From Janthinobacterium rivuli (GTDB lineage Bacteria; Pseudomonadota; Gammaproteobacteria; Burkholderiales; Burkholderiaceae_D), in NCBI RefSeq assembly GCF_029690045.1, contig NZ_CP121464.1, positions 5,084,001 to 5,148,000 of the forward strand: DNA of 64,000 nucleotides. Reading direction: 5' to 3'. The translations under genes were made by a program, and so were the position numbers. Every line of letters starts with the position of its first letter. The stretch's first letter is position 1. Shown one piece after another: positions 35,534-47,448 of this stretch. The notes under the pieces were generated by a model that was given only the letters and a program-made list of their open reading frames with translations, did not search any database and was not told the origin of the DNA.

Positions 35534-37933
35534 ATGACCACCCACTTGACGCTGGCCCTGCGCCGCCATTCCTTCCACGTTTTGCTGGGCGCTTGCGCCG
35601 CAGGCTTGAGTTTGCCTGCCCTGGCGCAAACGGCCGTCGCCGCCGCCGTGGCTTCGGCCACTACCGACATGGCCGCCGCCGCTGATGACGGCGCACCGAT
35701 GACCACCGTGGAAATTTCGTCGCGCAAGACGCGTTCTTCCGTCGCCCTGAGCAAGAATGAAATCCAGAAAATCCTGCCCGGCACGAATCCACTGAAAGCC
35801 CTGCAAACCCTGCCAGGCGTCAGCTTCCAGACGGCCGATCCATGGGGCAACAACGAGCAGAACTTGTCGCTGTTCGTGCATGGCTTTTCCGGCCAGCAAC
35901 TCGGTTACACCATGGATGGCGTGCCGCTGGGCGACCAGCAGTACGGCAACTACAACGGCCTGTCGCCGCAGCGCGCCGTGATCAGCGAAAACGTGCGCAG
36001 CGTCGTGCTGTCGTCGGGTGCGGGCGACCTGGCCACGGCCTCGACCAGCAACCTGGGCGGCACCATCGAAACCTATTCCAGCGACCCGCTGGCCACGCAG
36101 GGCGCCAGCGTGCAGCAAACCGTGGGCAGCCACCGCACCTCGCGCACGTTTGCCCGCTATGACACGGGCGCCTTCGGCGACGGCAGCAGCGCCTATTTTT
36201 CCATCCTGCACCACGAAGCGCGCGCCTGGGACTTCGACGCGCGCCAGGGCGGCGACCAGTTCAACGCCAAGTACGTCAACCGCAGCGAAGCGGGCAAGCT
36301 GACCCTGTTCTTCAATTACTCGGACAAGATCGAACCGAACGAAGACAGCACCGTGCACGTGGCCGGCGAAACGAGCGCGCCGTACACGCGTCCCTTCCTG
36401 TACCCGGACTTCAAGGCGGCCCTCAATTACCTGTCGCCAACGGGCGCCACGCCTGCTGCGGACGGCAACAATTACCGCAATTACTACAGCGATGCGCAGC
36501 GCACCGATTACCTGGCCTACGCCAAGTTCGACGCCAACTTGTCCGATGGCATGACGTGGGCTAACCAGGTGTATTACCACAAGGATGACGGCGCGGGCGT
36601 GGTGGCCGGCCCCATCGGCGTGGCCGGCTTGCCTGGCCTGTTCAGCGTGTACTACCCGAAACAGAATTTGAAGCAAGTCTTCGGCAACTCGGGCTACGCC
36701 GTGCGCACGACGGAATACGACATCAAGCGCGGCGGCTTCCTTTCCACCCTGCGCAAGGAAATCGGCGAACACCAGCTGGAAGCGGGCCTGTGGCTGGAAC
36801 AGAACCGCTCGTCCGCCTACCGCCGCTGGTATGCGCTGGACGTCAACAACCCGACCTCGCCGTATGACCGCCCCAGCAATCCTTTGATCACGCAGTACGG
36901 CAGCGAGATCGACAACAAGGTGGTGCAGCTGCACTTGCAGGATGAATGGCGTATCCGCCCCGATATCGCCCTGCAGGCCGGCTTCAAGTCCAGCCTGCAA
37001 TTTGCCGATGGCCAATTCCCCGTGCAGCCGGCCAAGGGCGCCATTTCCGGCGGTTCGACGGCCTTGCCGGTCGGCACCATCAACACGAAAAAATGGTTCC
37101 TGCCGCAAGTGGGCGCGCGCTGGGATTTCACGCCGCAGGACCAGTTGTATTTCAACATACAGAAAAACATGCGCCAGTTCGTCACCTATGGCGGTGGCGG
37201 CGCCTCGCCGTGGAGCTTGTCGAGCCAGGCCGCGTTCGACCTGTTCAAGCGCGATGCCAAGCCGGAAACGGCACTCACCTATGAAGTGGGCGTGCGCGGC
37301 AGCCACGCCTTGAACCTGGGCGCCATCACGGCCATCGATGGCCAGGTCAACGTCTACCACGTCGATTTCAGCAACCGTTTGCTGCAGATCAGCCCAACCC
37401 CCGTGATTTCCTCCATCATTGGCGGCAACCCCGTGCTGGCCAACGTGGGCAGCGTGCGCACGGACGGCATCGATATCGCGGGCACCGTCCACTTCGGCAA
37501 CAATTTCTCGTTCTACAATGCGCTGTCGTACAACCGCTCGCAGTACGCGGACAATTACAACAATGGCGCCGCGCTGGTACTGACGGCGGGCAAGAACGTG
37601 CCGGGCTCGCCGGAATGGCTGAACAAGTTTGTTGCTTCCGCGACGTTTGGCGATATCGAAGTGCAACTGACGGGAGACTATGTGGGCAAACGCTACGCGA
37701 CGTACACCAACGATTTATCGGTCCCCAGCTACTTCCTGATGGGCCTGGGCGTGTCGGGCAAGCTGCCGGCCATGGCCAGCTGGCTGAAAAACCCGCGCTG
37801 GCGTGTCAACGTCAGCAACCTGGCCAACCGCGAAGGCTCGCTGAACGTGGTGGTCGGCGCGGCCGACAAGACTTATAACACCTTCCCGATTGCCCCGCGC
37901 CAGGGCTTCCTCACCTTGACGGCGGATTTCTGA
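35534..37933 (+). CDS. TonB-dependent receptor coupled to a glycerophosphodiester phosphodiesterase
   Basis: 799 residues. The signal peptide ends LSLPALA-Q (about residue 33). The plug (NPLKALQTLPGVSFQT, NLSLFVHGFSGQQLGYTMDGVPLG, SGAGDLATASTSNLGGTIETYSSDP) is followed by a barrel ending in QGFLTLTADF. The start is the ATG at 35534 (MTTHLTLALRR) because signal-peptide character begins there; the in-frame ATG at 35414 lies upstream of the Pho repeats. The stop TGA shares its A with the ATG of the phosphodiesterase gene. With the Pho-type promoter, import of phosphodiesters or another organic phosphate is the most economical role, but the substrate is inferred. Confidence 0.9.
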   Translation: MTTHLTLALRRHSFHVLLGACAAGLSLPALAQTAVAAAVASATTDMAAAADDGAPMTTVEISSRKTRSSVALSKNEIQKILPGTNPLKALQTLPGVSFQTADPWGNNEQNLSLFVHGFSGQQLGYTMDGVPLGDQQYGNYNGLSPQRAVISENVRSVVLSSGAGDLATASTSNLGGTIETYSSDPLATQGASVQQTVGSHRTSRTFARYDTGAFGDGSSAYFSILHHEARAWDFDARQGGDQFNAKYVNRSEAGKLTLFFNYSDKIEPNEDSTVHVAGETSAPYTRPFLYPDFKAALNYLSPTGATPAADGNNYRNYYSDAQRTDYLAYAKFDANLSDGMTWANQVYYHKDDGAGVVAGPIGVAGLPGLFSVYYPKQNLKQVFGNSGYAVRTTEYDIKRGGFLSTLRKEIGEHQLEAGLWLEQNRSSAYRRWYALDVNNPTSPYDRPSNPLITQYGSEIDNKVVQLHLQDEWRIRPDIALQAGFKSSLQFADGQFPVQPAKGAISGGSTALPVGTINTKKWFLPQVGARWDFTPQDQLYFNIQKNMRQFVTYGGGGASPWSLSSQAAFDLFKRDAKPETALTYEVGVRGSHALNLGAITAIDGQVNVYHVDFSNRLLQISPTPVISSIIGGNPVLANVGSVRTDGIDIAGTVHFGNNFSFYNALSYNRSQYADNYNNGAALVLTAGKNVPGSPEWLNKFVASATFGDIEVQLTGDYVGKRYATYTNDLSVPSYFLMGLGVSGKLPAMASWLKNPRWRVNVSNLANREGSLNVVVGAADKTYNTFPIAPRQGFLTLTADF

Positions 37934-39063
37934 TGCGCACATCAATCTTGCCGCAACGGCATTTTTCGCGCCGCAGCTTCGTCCAGGCTGCCGCCGGCGG
38001 CCTGGCCCTGGCGGCAGCACCCGGCTTTGCGGCCGGCCTGCTGACTGCGCCACCGGCGCGTCCGCTGGTCTTCGCCCACCGCGGCGCCAGCGCCCTGCGC
38101 CCCGAGCATACATTGGCGTCCTACGCCAAGGCCATCCTCGACGGCGCCGACTACGTGGAGCCGGACCTGGTCGCCACGCGCGACGGCATCCTCGTGGCGC
38201 GCCATGAAAGCAATCTGATCGACACCACCGACGTGGCGCGCCGGCCCGAGTTTGCGAGCCGGCGCGGCAAGAAGATGGTCGACGGCGAATGGCACGAAGG
38301 CTGGTTCGTCGACGACTTCACCCTGGCGGAACTGAAAACCCTGCGCGCCATCGAACGGCTGCCGAAAGTGCGCACCGGCAACACCTTGTACGATGGACAA
38401 TTCCAGATCCCGACGTGGGAAGAAATCATCGATTTTGTTGCAGCGCAATCTGCCGCCAGCGGACGCATCATCGGCCTCGTGCCGGAGCTGAAAAGCTCGA
38501 CCTACTTCCGCGATGCGGGCCTGGCGCTGGAAGACCGTTTCCTCTCGACCATGCTGGCGCACGAATACACGCGCCGCGCGCCGATCGAAATCCAGTCCTT
38601 CGAAGTAGCGAATTTGAAGTATTTGCGCGAGAAGCTGGGACGGCGCGCCAACGTGCGCCTGATGCAGTTGGTGGTGGGAGGCGATGTGCGCCCGATGGAC
38701 GTGGCCAAGGCAGGCGGCAAGCTGACCTTCGGGCAGATGACGACGCCAGCCGGCCTGCGCGACATCGCTGCCTACGCGGACGTGGTGGCGCCGCCCACGC
38801 GAGCAATCATCGCGCTGGGCGCCGACCAGCGCCTGGCCAAGCCCTCGTCCATCGTCGACGATGCGCACCAGGCGGGCTTGCTCTTGCACACGTGGACCTT
38901 CCGCCCGGAAAACCGCTTCCTGGCGGCCGACTTCCGCGACGGCAATGGCGAAAATGCGCGCAACGAGGCTGGTTCCGTGGCGGAAATGCGGCGCTACATC
39001 GAGACGGGACTCGACGGTTTTTTCAGCGACGATCCGGGTTTGGGACGCATCGCCGCAGGATAA
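37933..39063 (+). CDS. glpQ: Tat-exported glycerophosphodiester phosphodiesterase
   Basis: Hydrolyses glycerophosphodiesters to glycerol-3-phosphate and an alcohol. 376 residues. The N-terminal twin-arginine signal is SRRSF (12-16) with hydrophobic AAAGGLALAAAPGFA, so it is exported folded to the periplasm. GDPD core: HRGA (49-52), RPEHT, E76-P-D78, catalytic H91-E-S, PELKSS, and a C-terminal GLDGFFSDDPG. The ATG overlaps the receptor stop (TGATG), so receptor and enzyme are made together. This fits a two-gene phosphate-scavenging unit: take up the diester, cleave it in the periplasm. Confidence 0.93.
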   Translation: MRTSILPQRHFSRRSFVQAAAGGLALAAAPGFAAGLLTAPPARPLVFAHRGASALRPEHTLASYAKAILDGADYVEPDLVATRDGILVARHESNLIDTTDVARRPEFASRRGKKMVDGEWHEGWFVDDFTLAELKTLRAIERLPKVRTGNTLYDGQFQIPTWEEIIDFVAAQSAASGRIIGLVPELKSSTYFRDAGLALEDRFLSTMLAHEYTRRAPIEIQSFEVANLKYLREKLGRRANVRLMQLVVGGDVRPMDVAKAGGKLTFGQMTTPAGLRDIAAYADVVAPPTRAIIALGADQRLAKPSSIVDDAHQAGLLLHTWTFRPENRFLAADFRDGNGENARNEAGSVAEMRRYIETGLDGFFSDDPGLGRIAAG

Positions 39064-39100
39064 ACCGCAGGATAAACATTTAGTAACAAATTCATTTTCA

Positions 39101-39128
39101 GGGCGTGGCCAATGGCTACGCCCTTATT
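39101..39128 (+). terminator. Terminator after the phosphodiesterase gene
   Basis: GGGCGTGGCC (39101-39110), loop AAT, GGCTACGCCC (39114-39123) with one G-T pair, followed by TTATT. Confidence 0.75.
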
Positions 39129-39227
39129 ATGCGTTTCTTGAATTTCTGAAATTGGAATTTGAAATTGGACGCATATCGCAAACTCCATTATTGTGCAATG
39201 CAACAACAGACCATTCATGGAGGGCAT

Positions 39228-39515
39228 ATGTCCACTTTTACCAACACCTACAGCAACGACAACGACAACTACTTCAGCAACCTGGGCCGCGCCACGCGCG
39301 CCTTCCTCGGCGCCCTGCTCGCTTCCAAGCCATACAGCGAACTGGCACAGAAGGAAGTCATCGCCACGAACACCAGCACCAGCAACGTCGAAGAACAGCG
39401 CTATGTGCGCCCAAGCAAGCGCGACATCGCCCTGCTGAACTCGGAAGCGGCCCGTTACGAAAACCTGATGCCGAATCTGGCTTCGGAACTGCGTTTTCTG
39501 GCGTCGCGCGGATAA
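39228..39515 (+). CDS. Hypothetical protein, 95 residues
   Basis: Not recognised. GGAGG lies five bases before the ATG at 39228, a strong start; an upstream in-frame ATG at 39159 has none. The protein begins with an Asn/Asp/Thr-rich stretch (MSTFTNTYSNDNDNYFSNLG), then an amphipathic part (RATRAFLGALLASKPYSELA), and ends SELRFLASRG. No membrane helix or signal is clear. It is preceded by AT-rich DNA with two copies of TGAAATTGGA (39147 and 39160), and followed after 22 nt by a 30-residue membrane protein gene, which suggests the two are expressed together. Confidence 0.75.
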   Translation: MSTFTNTYSNDNDNYFSNLGRATRAFLGALLASKPYSELAQKEVIATNTSTSNVEEQRYVRPSKRDIALLNSEAARYENLMPNLASELRFLASRG

Positions 39516-39537
39516 AAAACACTGAAAGGATTTTTAT

Positions 39538-39630
39538 ATGATATTTCTCGAAACCGCACTGATCGCTGTCGCCGTCGTGGTCACCAGCATCCATTTTTAT
39601 CTGATCTCGACCGGCAAGGCCCGTTTCTGA
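39538..39630 (+). CDS. Small single-pass membrane protein, 30 residues
   Basis: A short frame from the ATG at 39538 to the TGA at 39630 with AAAGGA eight bases upstream. The product has an acidic residue near the start (MIFLE), one hydrophobic helix (TALIAVAVVVTSIHFYLIS) and a basic tail (TGKARF), the pattern of a one-span inner-membrane protein with N-out/C-in orientation. It follows the 95-residue gene by 22 nt. No family is recognised. Proteins of this size are usually missed by automated annotation. Confidence 0.6.
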   Translation: MIFLETALIAVAVVVTSIHFYLISTGKARF

Positions 39631-39717
39631 TCAGCAAGCAGCAAGGCAGCAGCACGCCGCGCCATGCGGCCAATCGTGTGCAGCAGTACAAGGTAACAAA
39701 GTAGTCATGTGACAGGT

Positions 39718-39741
39718 CAGCCTGGCAATCGGTCCAGGCTG
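39718..39741. terminator. Hairpin between small genes and ftsB
   Basis: CAGCCTGG (39718-39725), loop CAATCGGT, CCAGGCTG (39734-39741); perfect 8-bp stem in the convergent gap, without a T-run. Confidence 0.45.
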
Positions 39742-39770
39742 GCAAGCGGGAAGTAGTTGGTAGTCAGTAC

Positions 39771-40094
39771 TCAGTGTGGCGCAGCGGCGTCCACCGGCGT
39801 TTCCAGCAGTGGCGGGGTTTGTCCCTTGCGCACGATCTGCACGAAAATCTCATTCTGTTTGACCATGCCCAGCTCGTAGCGGGCACGCTCTTCGACGGCG
39901 CCCGTCCCATCTTTCAGGTCGCGCACTTCGGATTCGAGCTTGGCGTTGCGCGCCTTCAATTCCATATTCTTTTTATTCGCCACCGCCACTTGGGCTTCCA
40001 TGTCGGCAACACGCAGCCAGCCGCCTTTGCCCAGCCAGAGGGGAAATTGAATCAACAGCAGCAGGGCTGCCAGGGCGAGCGTAATCAGGCGCAT
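39771..40094 (-). CDS. ftsB: Cell division protein FtsB
   Basis: Divisome protein of the FtsQ-FtsB-FtsL subcomplex; 107 residues. A short cytoplasmic start MRL, one membrane helix ([19 protein letters not shown]), then a periplasmic coiled coil ([29 protein letters not shown]) and the [20 protein letters not shown] segment typical of FtsB. The ATG at 40094 is preferred to a TTG 18 nt upstream. It follows eno by 61 nt, the conserved eno-ftsB order. Confidence 0.93.
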   Translation of the reverse strand: MRLITLALAALLLLIQFPLWLGKGGWLRVADMEAQVAVANKKNMELKARNAKLESEVRDLKDGTGAVEERARYELGMVKQNEIFVQIVRKGQTPPLLETPVDAAAPH

Positions 40095-40155
40095 GGGGTA
40101 TTCAGTTAACAAACCGGCCGGATATCTCCGGCCGGCCAGTGGGTTTTACATCAGC

Positions 40156-41551
<1,396 letters not shown>

Positions 41552-41580
41552 TACGGGTAATACTGTCGCGATCGACCGCG

Positions 41581-43278
<1,698 letters not shown>

Positions 43279-43477
43279 CTAAAGCCCGCCTGCGTCGCTC
43301 CCCGCGCGCGGAAATTTGCGGCAAATACCGACTATCCCTCCCCCTCCTGCTGTCTACACACAACAAACGCGCGATGAGAAGAATTGAAACATTTCCCATT
43401 CCATATTTTGTGTGGGCGAGCGAACAGACCCTGCCGCACCCTGGCGGCAGACTGGCATTTTCAACAGGAGGTCCATC

Positions 43478-43885
43478 ATGAGCTACGAAGAACGCGACGC
43501 CTACGGCATGTATGTCAACCGCGGCCACAAAGGTCCCGGCCCGGAACTGATGGGTGCCGACACCCTGATCGGCGACCATGTGCACAACGCCAAGGATGAA
43601 CATCTGGGCGAAATCAAGGAAATCATGATCGACATGCGCAGCGGCAAAATCGCCTATGCCGTCATGTCGCACGGCGGTGTCTTCACCATCGGCGAAAAGC
43701 TGTTCGCCGTGCCGTGGGAAGCGCTGCTGCTCGACACCGTCAACAAGCGCTTCACCCTCAACGTCGACAAGGAACGCATTGAAAATGCGCCCGGCTTCGA
43801 TACGGATAACTGGCCGAACATGGCCGATACCACGTGGGTGAACTCCATTCACAGCTATTATGGAACGACACCACGCGAGTATTAA
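43478..43885 (+). CDS. PRC-barrel domain protein
   Basis: 135 residues. The PRC-barrel core (GADTLIGDHVHNAKDEHLGEIKEIMIDMRSGKIAYAVMS... FAVPWEALLLD) is the small beta-barrel also found in RimM and photosynthetic reaction centre H subunits. The C-terminal tail (IENAPGFDTDNWPNMADTTW) is the form seen in soluble stress-related PRC proteins. AGGAGG six bases before the ATG fixes the start. It stands alone, with a REP-like hairpin behind it. The exact role is unknown. Confidence 0.88.
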   Translation: MSYEERDAYGMYVNRGHKGPGPELMGADTLIGDHVHNAKDEHLGEIKEIMIDMRSGKIAYAVMSHGGVFTIGEKLFAVPWEALLLDTVNKRFTLNVDKERIENAPGFDTDNWPNMADTTWVNSIHSYYGTTPREY

Positions 43886-43890
43886 TTCAC

Positions 43891-43949
43891 ACCAAGCGCA
43901 GGGCCGGGGTCGTACCCTGAGGGTACGACCCCAGTATTTGCACTTGGGT
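43891..43949. repeat. Nested inverted repeat, REP-like, between convergent genes
   Basis: Inner stem GGGGTCGTACCC (43906-43917), loop TGA, GGGTACGACCCC (43921-43932) is a perfect 12-bp stem. Around it, ACCAAG...GCA pairs with TGC...CTTGGGT out to 43949, giving a two-level structure. It ends both convergent genes. The shape and position suggest a repetitive extragenic palindrome that should recur in the genome; no second copy was seen in the window. Confidence 0.65.
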
Positions 43950-43953
43950 TTGA

Positions 43954-46212
43954 CTAGAACCGGTACTCCAGCCCCGCTACATACGTCCTGCCCCGCGCCG
44001 TGCTCAGCGGCGTGTTGTCCTGCGACTGGGACGGCATCGAGTTCAAACGGTTCAGCGCTTCCGAGAAATCCTTGTTCATGGCGTTTTGCACGGACAGGCG
44101 CAGGAACAGATTTTTCGTCACCTGCCAGCTCGCATACAAGTCGATCACGGCCGGGATCTTCGGATTGTCGGCCTTGAGCACTTCGCCCGTCGCTTCATCG
44201 GCTTCATTGTCCGGCGACAGGCGGCGGTTCGAGCCTGTGTGCTTGAGGATGGCGCCCACTTCCAGCTTGTTGTCCAGCAAGCGCGTGCCTACGTCGAGGT
44301 TGTAGTACACGCTGGGCAGCTCGCTGATGTCGGCCGCGCCAAACCAGGCGCTGGCGATCGACGTGGGCTGGCGCGTCGTTTCGCGCGTGTACGACAGGCG
44401 CGCATAGGCAGGCCCCAGCTGATATTGCGCTTCCAGTTCCCAGCCGCGCGAGTACACGGGCGTGGCCGAGTTGATGTAGATATACATGTTCGTCATGTAG
44501 TCATCCACATTCTGCCAGTCGTTGGCCAGCACTTCCGCGATATTGCACTTGCGGCCGCGGTCGCACACGAGGAAGGACTGGCTGGTGATATAGCCGTCGA
44601 TCTTGCTCTTGAAATACAGGGCCTTGAAGTTCAGCACGTCATTCTTGCTCAGCAAGCCATGCAAGCTGGAATTGAAACCCAGCTGGTAGGTCGTCGCTTT
44701 CTCGCCCTTCAGGAAAGGATTCATCGAGGCCCCGCCGTCATTCGAGAAAAACACCTCCTGCGGATTCGGCCCGCGCATGGTGCGCTCGGCGCTGGCGAAT
44801 GGCTGGAACCACGGCGTCACTTGCGCGGAAACGAGCAGCGAAGGATTGATGCCGTGCTCCTTGAGCGCAATATTGCTCGCCCCTTGCGGGAAACACTGCA
44901 CGCGCGGGTCGCAGGCGGGCTTGTAGCCGGTCAAATCAAAGTGCGTGGTGTTGAGACCCGCATTGACCTGAACAATGCCGCGGTTGTATTGCAGGCCCGC
45001 ATACAGGCTGCTGATCTTTTGCACGCCCTCGGGGCCAAACGTATTGTTTTCAATCGATTGCTGGTTCGCGTCCGGATTGTCCGGATCATCGACCAGGCTT
45101 TCCACGTGCTTGCTGTACTTATTGCGCATCAGTTTGCCGCCGACGGTCACCAGCGCGTCGCCACCGGCCAGTTTGAAACTGCTGGTGTTGTTGATGTCGA
45201 TGGCGTCGGCGCGGTTGGCCGCATTCGTGTTGATGAAATTGGTCAGCGCCTCGGGCATGTATTTCTGATTGCCGCGGCTGCTGCTGGCCACCACATTGAG
45301 GTCGATCAATTCCGAAAACGGCGTGTAGTGATATTTCACGTAGTAGTCATTGCTCTGGATATCGCGGCGCGTAAACGTATTGCGGTAATCGCGCGCCGAC
45401 AGTTCCAGCGCATGGAAGTCGCTCAATTTGAGATCCAGCTTCAGCAGTTGCGATTTGGGTTTCTGCTTGTAATAGCGGTTGTAGCCGAAACCGAATTCCT
45501 CGCTGTTGACGCCCTTGGCATTCTTGTAGTTGTTGCCGATCACGCTAGCGCTGGTGGCGGCCATGAAGCCCACGCTGCCGCCATCGAAGGCGGGGTTTTT
45601 CATGGCCACAGCCAGCATGGCGCTGCGTCCCACGCCGTTATTGCCGGTCGACATCTTCGTACGCGCTCCCGTTTTTTCACCGGAGAAGACGACGTCATCG
45701 ACGCCGATGGTGCGGAAATTGGCGCTGCCGGCCAGCGCATTGACGCCGTCGCCACCGACGACATTGCCGCGCGACACATCCACGCCGATGATGAAGTTCG
45801 GGTCGATCAGGGCGCCGAACTGGCTGCTGGGCACACCGCCGTGCGACACGGACGACGGCGCGCTGCCATAGTAATTCTGGCTCACGCCATCGACCATCAT
45901 GTTGACACGCCCCAGGCCCGACAGGCCGCGGATGTTGACGCTGACGGCGCCCTGCGCCGGGTCGATCTGGGTAAACGTGCCCGGCATGCTGCGCACGATC
46001 TGGTCGACGCTCTGCAAGCGCGTATCGGCGCCGCGCGCACTGACGGCGCCCGGTTTTTCCAGCGCCTGCTGTTCCACGGGAACCGTTTCACCCGATACAT
46101 TCAGCGGCGAAAATTCCACCTTGCCACTGTCTTGCGCCTGTTGCGCCCATGCCTGCTGCGCCAGCAAAGCCATGCAGATGCCCACGGCCTGCATCATTGT
46201 CTTGATATGCAT
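43954..46212 (-). CDS. TonB-dependent receptor, iron/haem uptake type
   Basis: 752 residues. The signal peptide ends QQAWA-QQ. Plug: SVDQIVRSMPGTFTQIDPAQGAVSVNIRGLSG and MMVDGVSQNYYG. The barrel ends YVAGLEYRF. The start is the ATG at 46212 (MHIKTMMQ) after GAGGGTGT. It is the last gene of a leftward unit with its own ExbB-ExbD-TonB and a ChaN-like lipoprotein under a Fur box, so the ligand is probably haem or another iron source. The plug and the 'SGLGRVNMMVDG' style resemble haemoglobin/transferrin-type receptors, but the ligand cannot be proven from sequence. Confidence 0.9.
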   Translation of the reverse strand: MHIKTMMQAVGICMALLAQQAWAQQAQDSGKVEFSPLNVSGETVPVEQQALEKPGAVSARGADTRLQSVDQIVRSMPGTFTQIDPAQGAVSVNIRGLSGLGRVNMMVDGVSQNYYGSAPSSVSHGGVPSSQFGALIDPNFIIGVDVSRGNVVGGDGVNALAGSANFRTIGVDDVVFSGEKTGARTKMSTGNNGVGRSAMLAVAMKNPAFDGGSVGFMAATSASVIGNNYKNAKGVNSEEFGFGYNRYYKQKPKSQLLKLDLKLSDFHALELSARDYRNTFTRRDIQSNDYYVKYHYTPFSELIDLNVVASSSRGNQKYMPEALTNFINTNAANRADAIDINNTSSFKLAGGDALVTVGGKLMRNKYSKHVESLVDDPDNPDANQQSIENNTFGPEGVQKISSLYAGLQYNRGIVQVNAGLNTTHFDLTGYKPACDPRVQCFPQGASNIALKEHGINPSLLVSAQVTPWFQPFASAERTMRGPNPQEVFFSNDGGASMNPFLKGEKATTYQLGFNSSLHGLLSKNDVLNFKALYFKSKIDGYITSQSFLVCDRGRKCNIAEVLANDWQNVDDYMTNMYIYINSATPVYSRGWELEAQYQLGPAYARLSYTRETTRQPTSIASAWFGAADISELPSVYYNLDVGTRLLDNKLEVGAILKHTGSNRRLSPDNEADEATGEVLKADNPKIPAVIDLYASWQVTKNLFLRLSVQNAMNKDFSEALNRLNSMPSQSQDNTPLSTARGRTYVAGLEYRF

Positions 46213-46243
46213 ACACCCTCGATTTGTTATGTGATTGAAAAAT

Positions 46244-47023
46244 TCAGCTGGCGCCGTGACCGTTCCCGGCATCGAGCTTGAACGACACGGGCAAGGTGAC
46301 CGTCACCGTGCCCAGTCGCAATACGCTGGCGGGCGGCGCCGGCAGCGGCTGCGCGCGCTCAAGCACTTGCAAGGCTTCGCGGTCAAGCAGCACCGTGCCC
46401 GACGAGGTGACCAGTTCGCTGGCCAACAGCTTGCCGTCGCGGTCCACCTGGAAGCGCACCCAGGCGGCGCCAGCCTTGTTGCGCTGGCGCGCGTCGCCCG
46501 GATAGCGCTTGAAGTGCGCCAGATGGCCGAGCACCCGGCTTTGCCAGCTGGCCGGCGCCGCGCTGGCGGGCGGCGTATCGCTGTCGAACGGCGCCGCCTG
46601 CGGACCGCGCACGGGGCTTGGCGCCGGTGTGGCGCTGCTGCTGGCCTGCGCGGGCACGGCAGCTTCCTTCGCGGCATCCTTGCCGGGATCGGGCGACGGA
46701 CTGGTTTCTGCCTTCGCCTCTTTTTCCGCCGCGACGATGTCCGGCGCGGCGGCACGCGCCAGCACCGGCAAGGCTTCCTGCCGGACTGCACTCTTGGGCG
46801 GCCGGGCGGCGCTGGACGCGGCCGACTGGCGCGCGCCCACGGCATGCGCCACCCGCGTTTCCGGCGACATCGCTTGCGCGGCAAAGACCAGCATCACGCT
46901 GGCCGCCGGGTTGGCGGGCGCCACGGTGACGGGTTGCCAGCTGGTCCACAGCAGCAGCGCCAACGCGGCGGCCGCCACCAGCGACGTGGCGATGCCCCAG
47001 TTCAATACAGGGCGCGGATTCAC
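46244..47023 (-). CDS. tonB: TonB energy-transducing protein
   Basis: 259 residues. One N-terminal membrane helix (SLVAAAALALLLWTSWQ), a long Ala/Pro/Lys spacer across the periplasm (about 55-170), and a C-terminal TonB domain (SWQSRVLGHLAHFKRYPGDARQRNKAGAAWVRFQVDRDGKLL...). The start is GTG at 47023, inside the exbD stop (GTGA), so it is translationally coupled. It ends 31 nt before the receptor gene, which marks it as a dedicated TonB. Confidence 0.92.
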   Translation of the reverse strand: MNPRPVLNWGIATSLVAAAALALLLWTSWQPVTVAPANPAASVMLVFAAQAMSPETRVAHAVGARQSAASSAARPPKSAVRQEALPVLARAAAPDIVAAEKEAKAETSPSPDPGKDAAKEAAVPAQASSSATPAPSPVRGPQAAPFDSDTPPASAAPASWQSRVLGHLAHFKRYPGDARQRNKAGAAWVRFQVDRDGKLLASELVTSSGTVLLDREALQVLERAQPLPAPPASVLRLGTVTVTLPVSFKLDAGNGHGAS

Positions 47024-47445
47024 CCGCCCTCCCGGCCCACCAGGCCCACTTTCAGATAGCCGGCCTGGCGCAGGGCGTCCATGACGCCCAGCACGTCTTC
47101 ATATGTCGCTTGCTTGTCGGCCTGGAAAAACAGCGTGCGCTGGCGGTCGCCGCCCGTCTGCGCGTCGAGCAGGCTGCCCAGCTGCTCGCGCGCCACGGGC
47201 AATTCGCCCAGGTACAGGCTGTGGTCGGCTTTCAGGGAAACGAACAGCGGTTTTTCGGGACGCGGTTCGGGCTTGGCCGTGGCGGCCGGCAAGTCGATTT
47301 TCAGGTCGACGGTGGCCAGCGGCGAGACCACCATGAAAATGATCAACAGCACCAGCATCACGTCGATGAAGGGCGTGACATTGATCTCGCTCAACTCCGG
47401 CATGTCGGCCGTGTCGTCGTCCGACGAAGGAAACAGGGACGCCAT
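47020..47445 (-). CDS. exbD: Biopolymer transport protein ExbD
   Basis: 141 residues. One membrane helix (FIDVMLVLLIIFMVV) with the conserved proton-path Asp in NVTPFIDVML, then a periplasmic domain (LFVSLKADHSLYLGELPVAREQL...). It partners ExbB to use the proton gradient for TonB. Three bases after exbB and overlapping tonB by four. Confidence 0.95.
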   Translation of the reverse strand: MASLFPSSDDDTADMPELSEINVTPFIDVMLVLLIIFMVVSPLATVDLKIDLPAATAKPEPRPEKPLFVSLKADHSLYLGELPVAREQLGSLLDAQTGGDRQRTLFFQADKQATYEDVLGVMDALRQAGYLKVGLVGREGG

Positions 47446-47448
47446 GGC

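Noticed and set aside
46213-46272. Upstream extension of the iron-type TonB receptor to 46272
   Set aside because: It would overlap the tonB 3' end and precede the signal peptide; the ATG at 46212 has GAGGG and begins the signal peptide.
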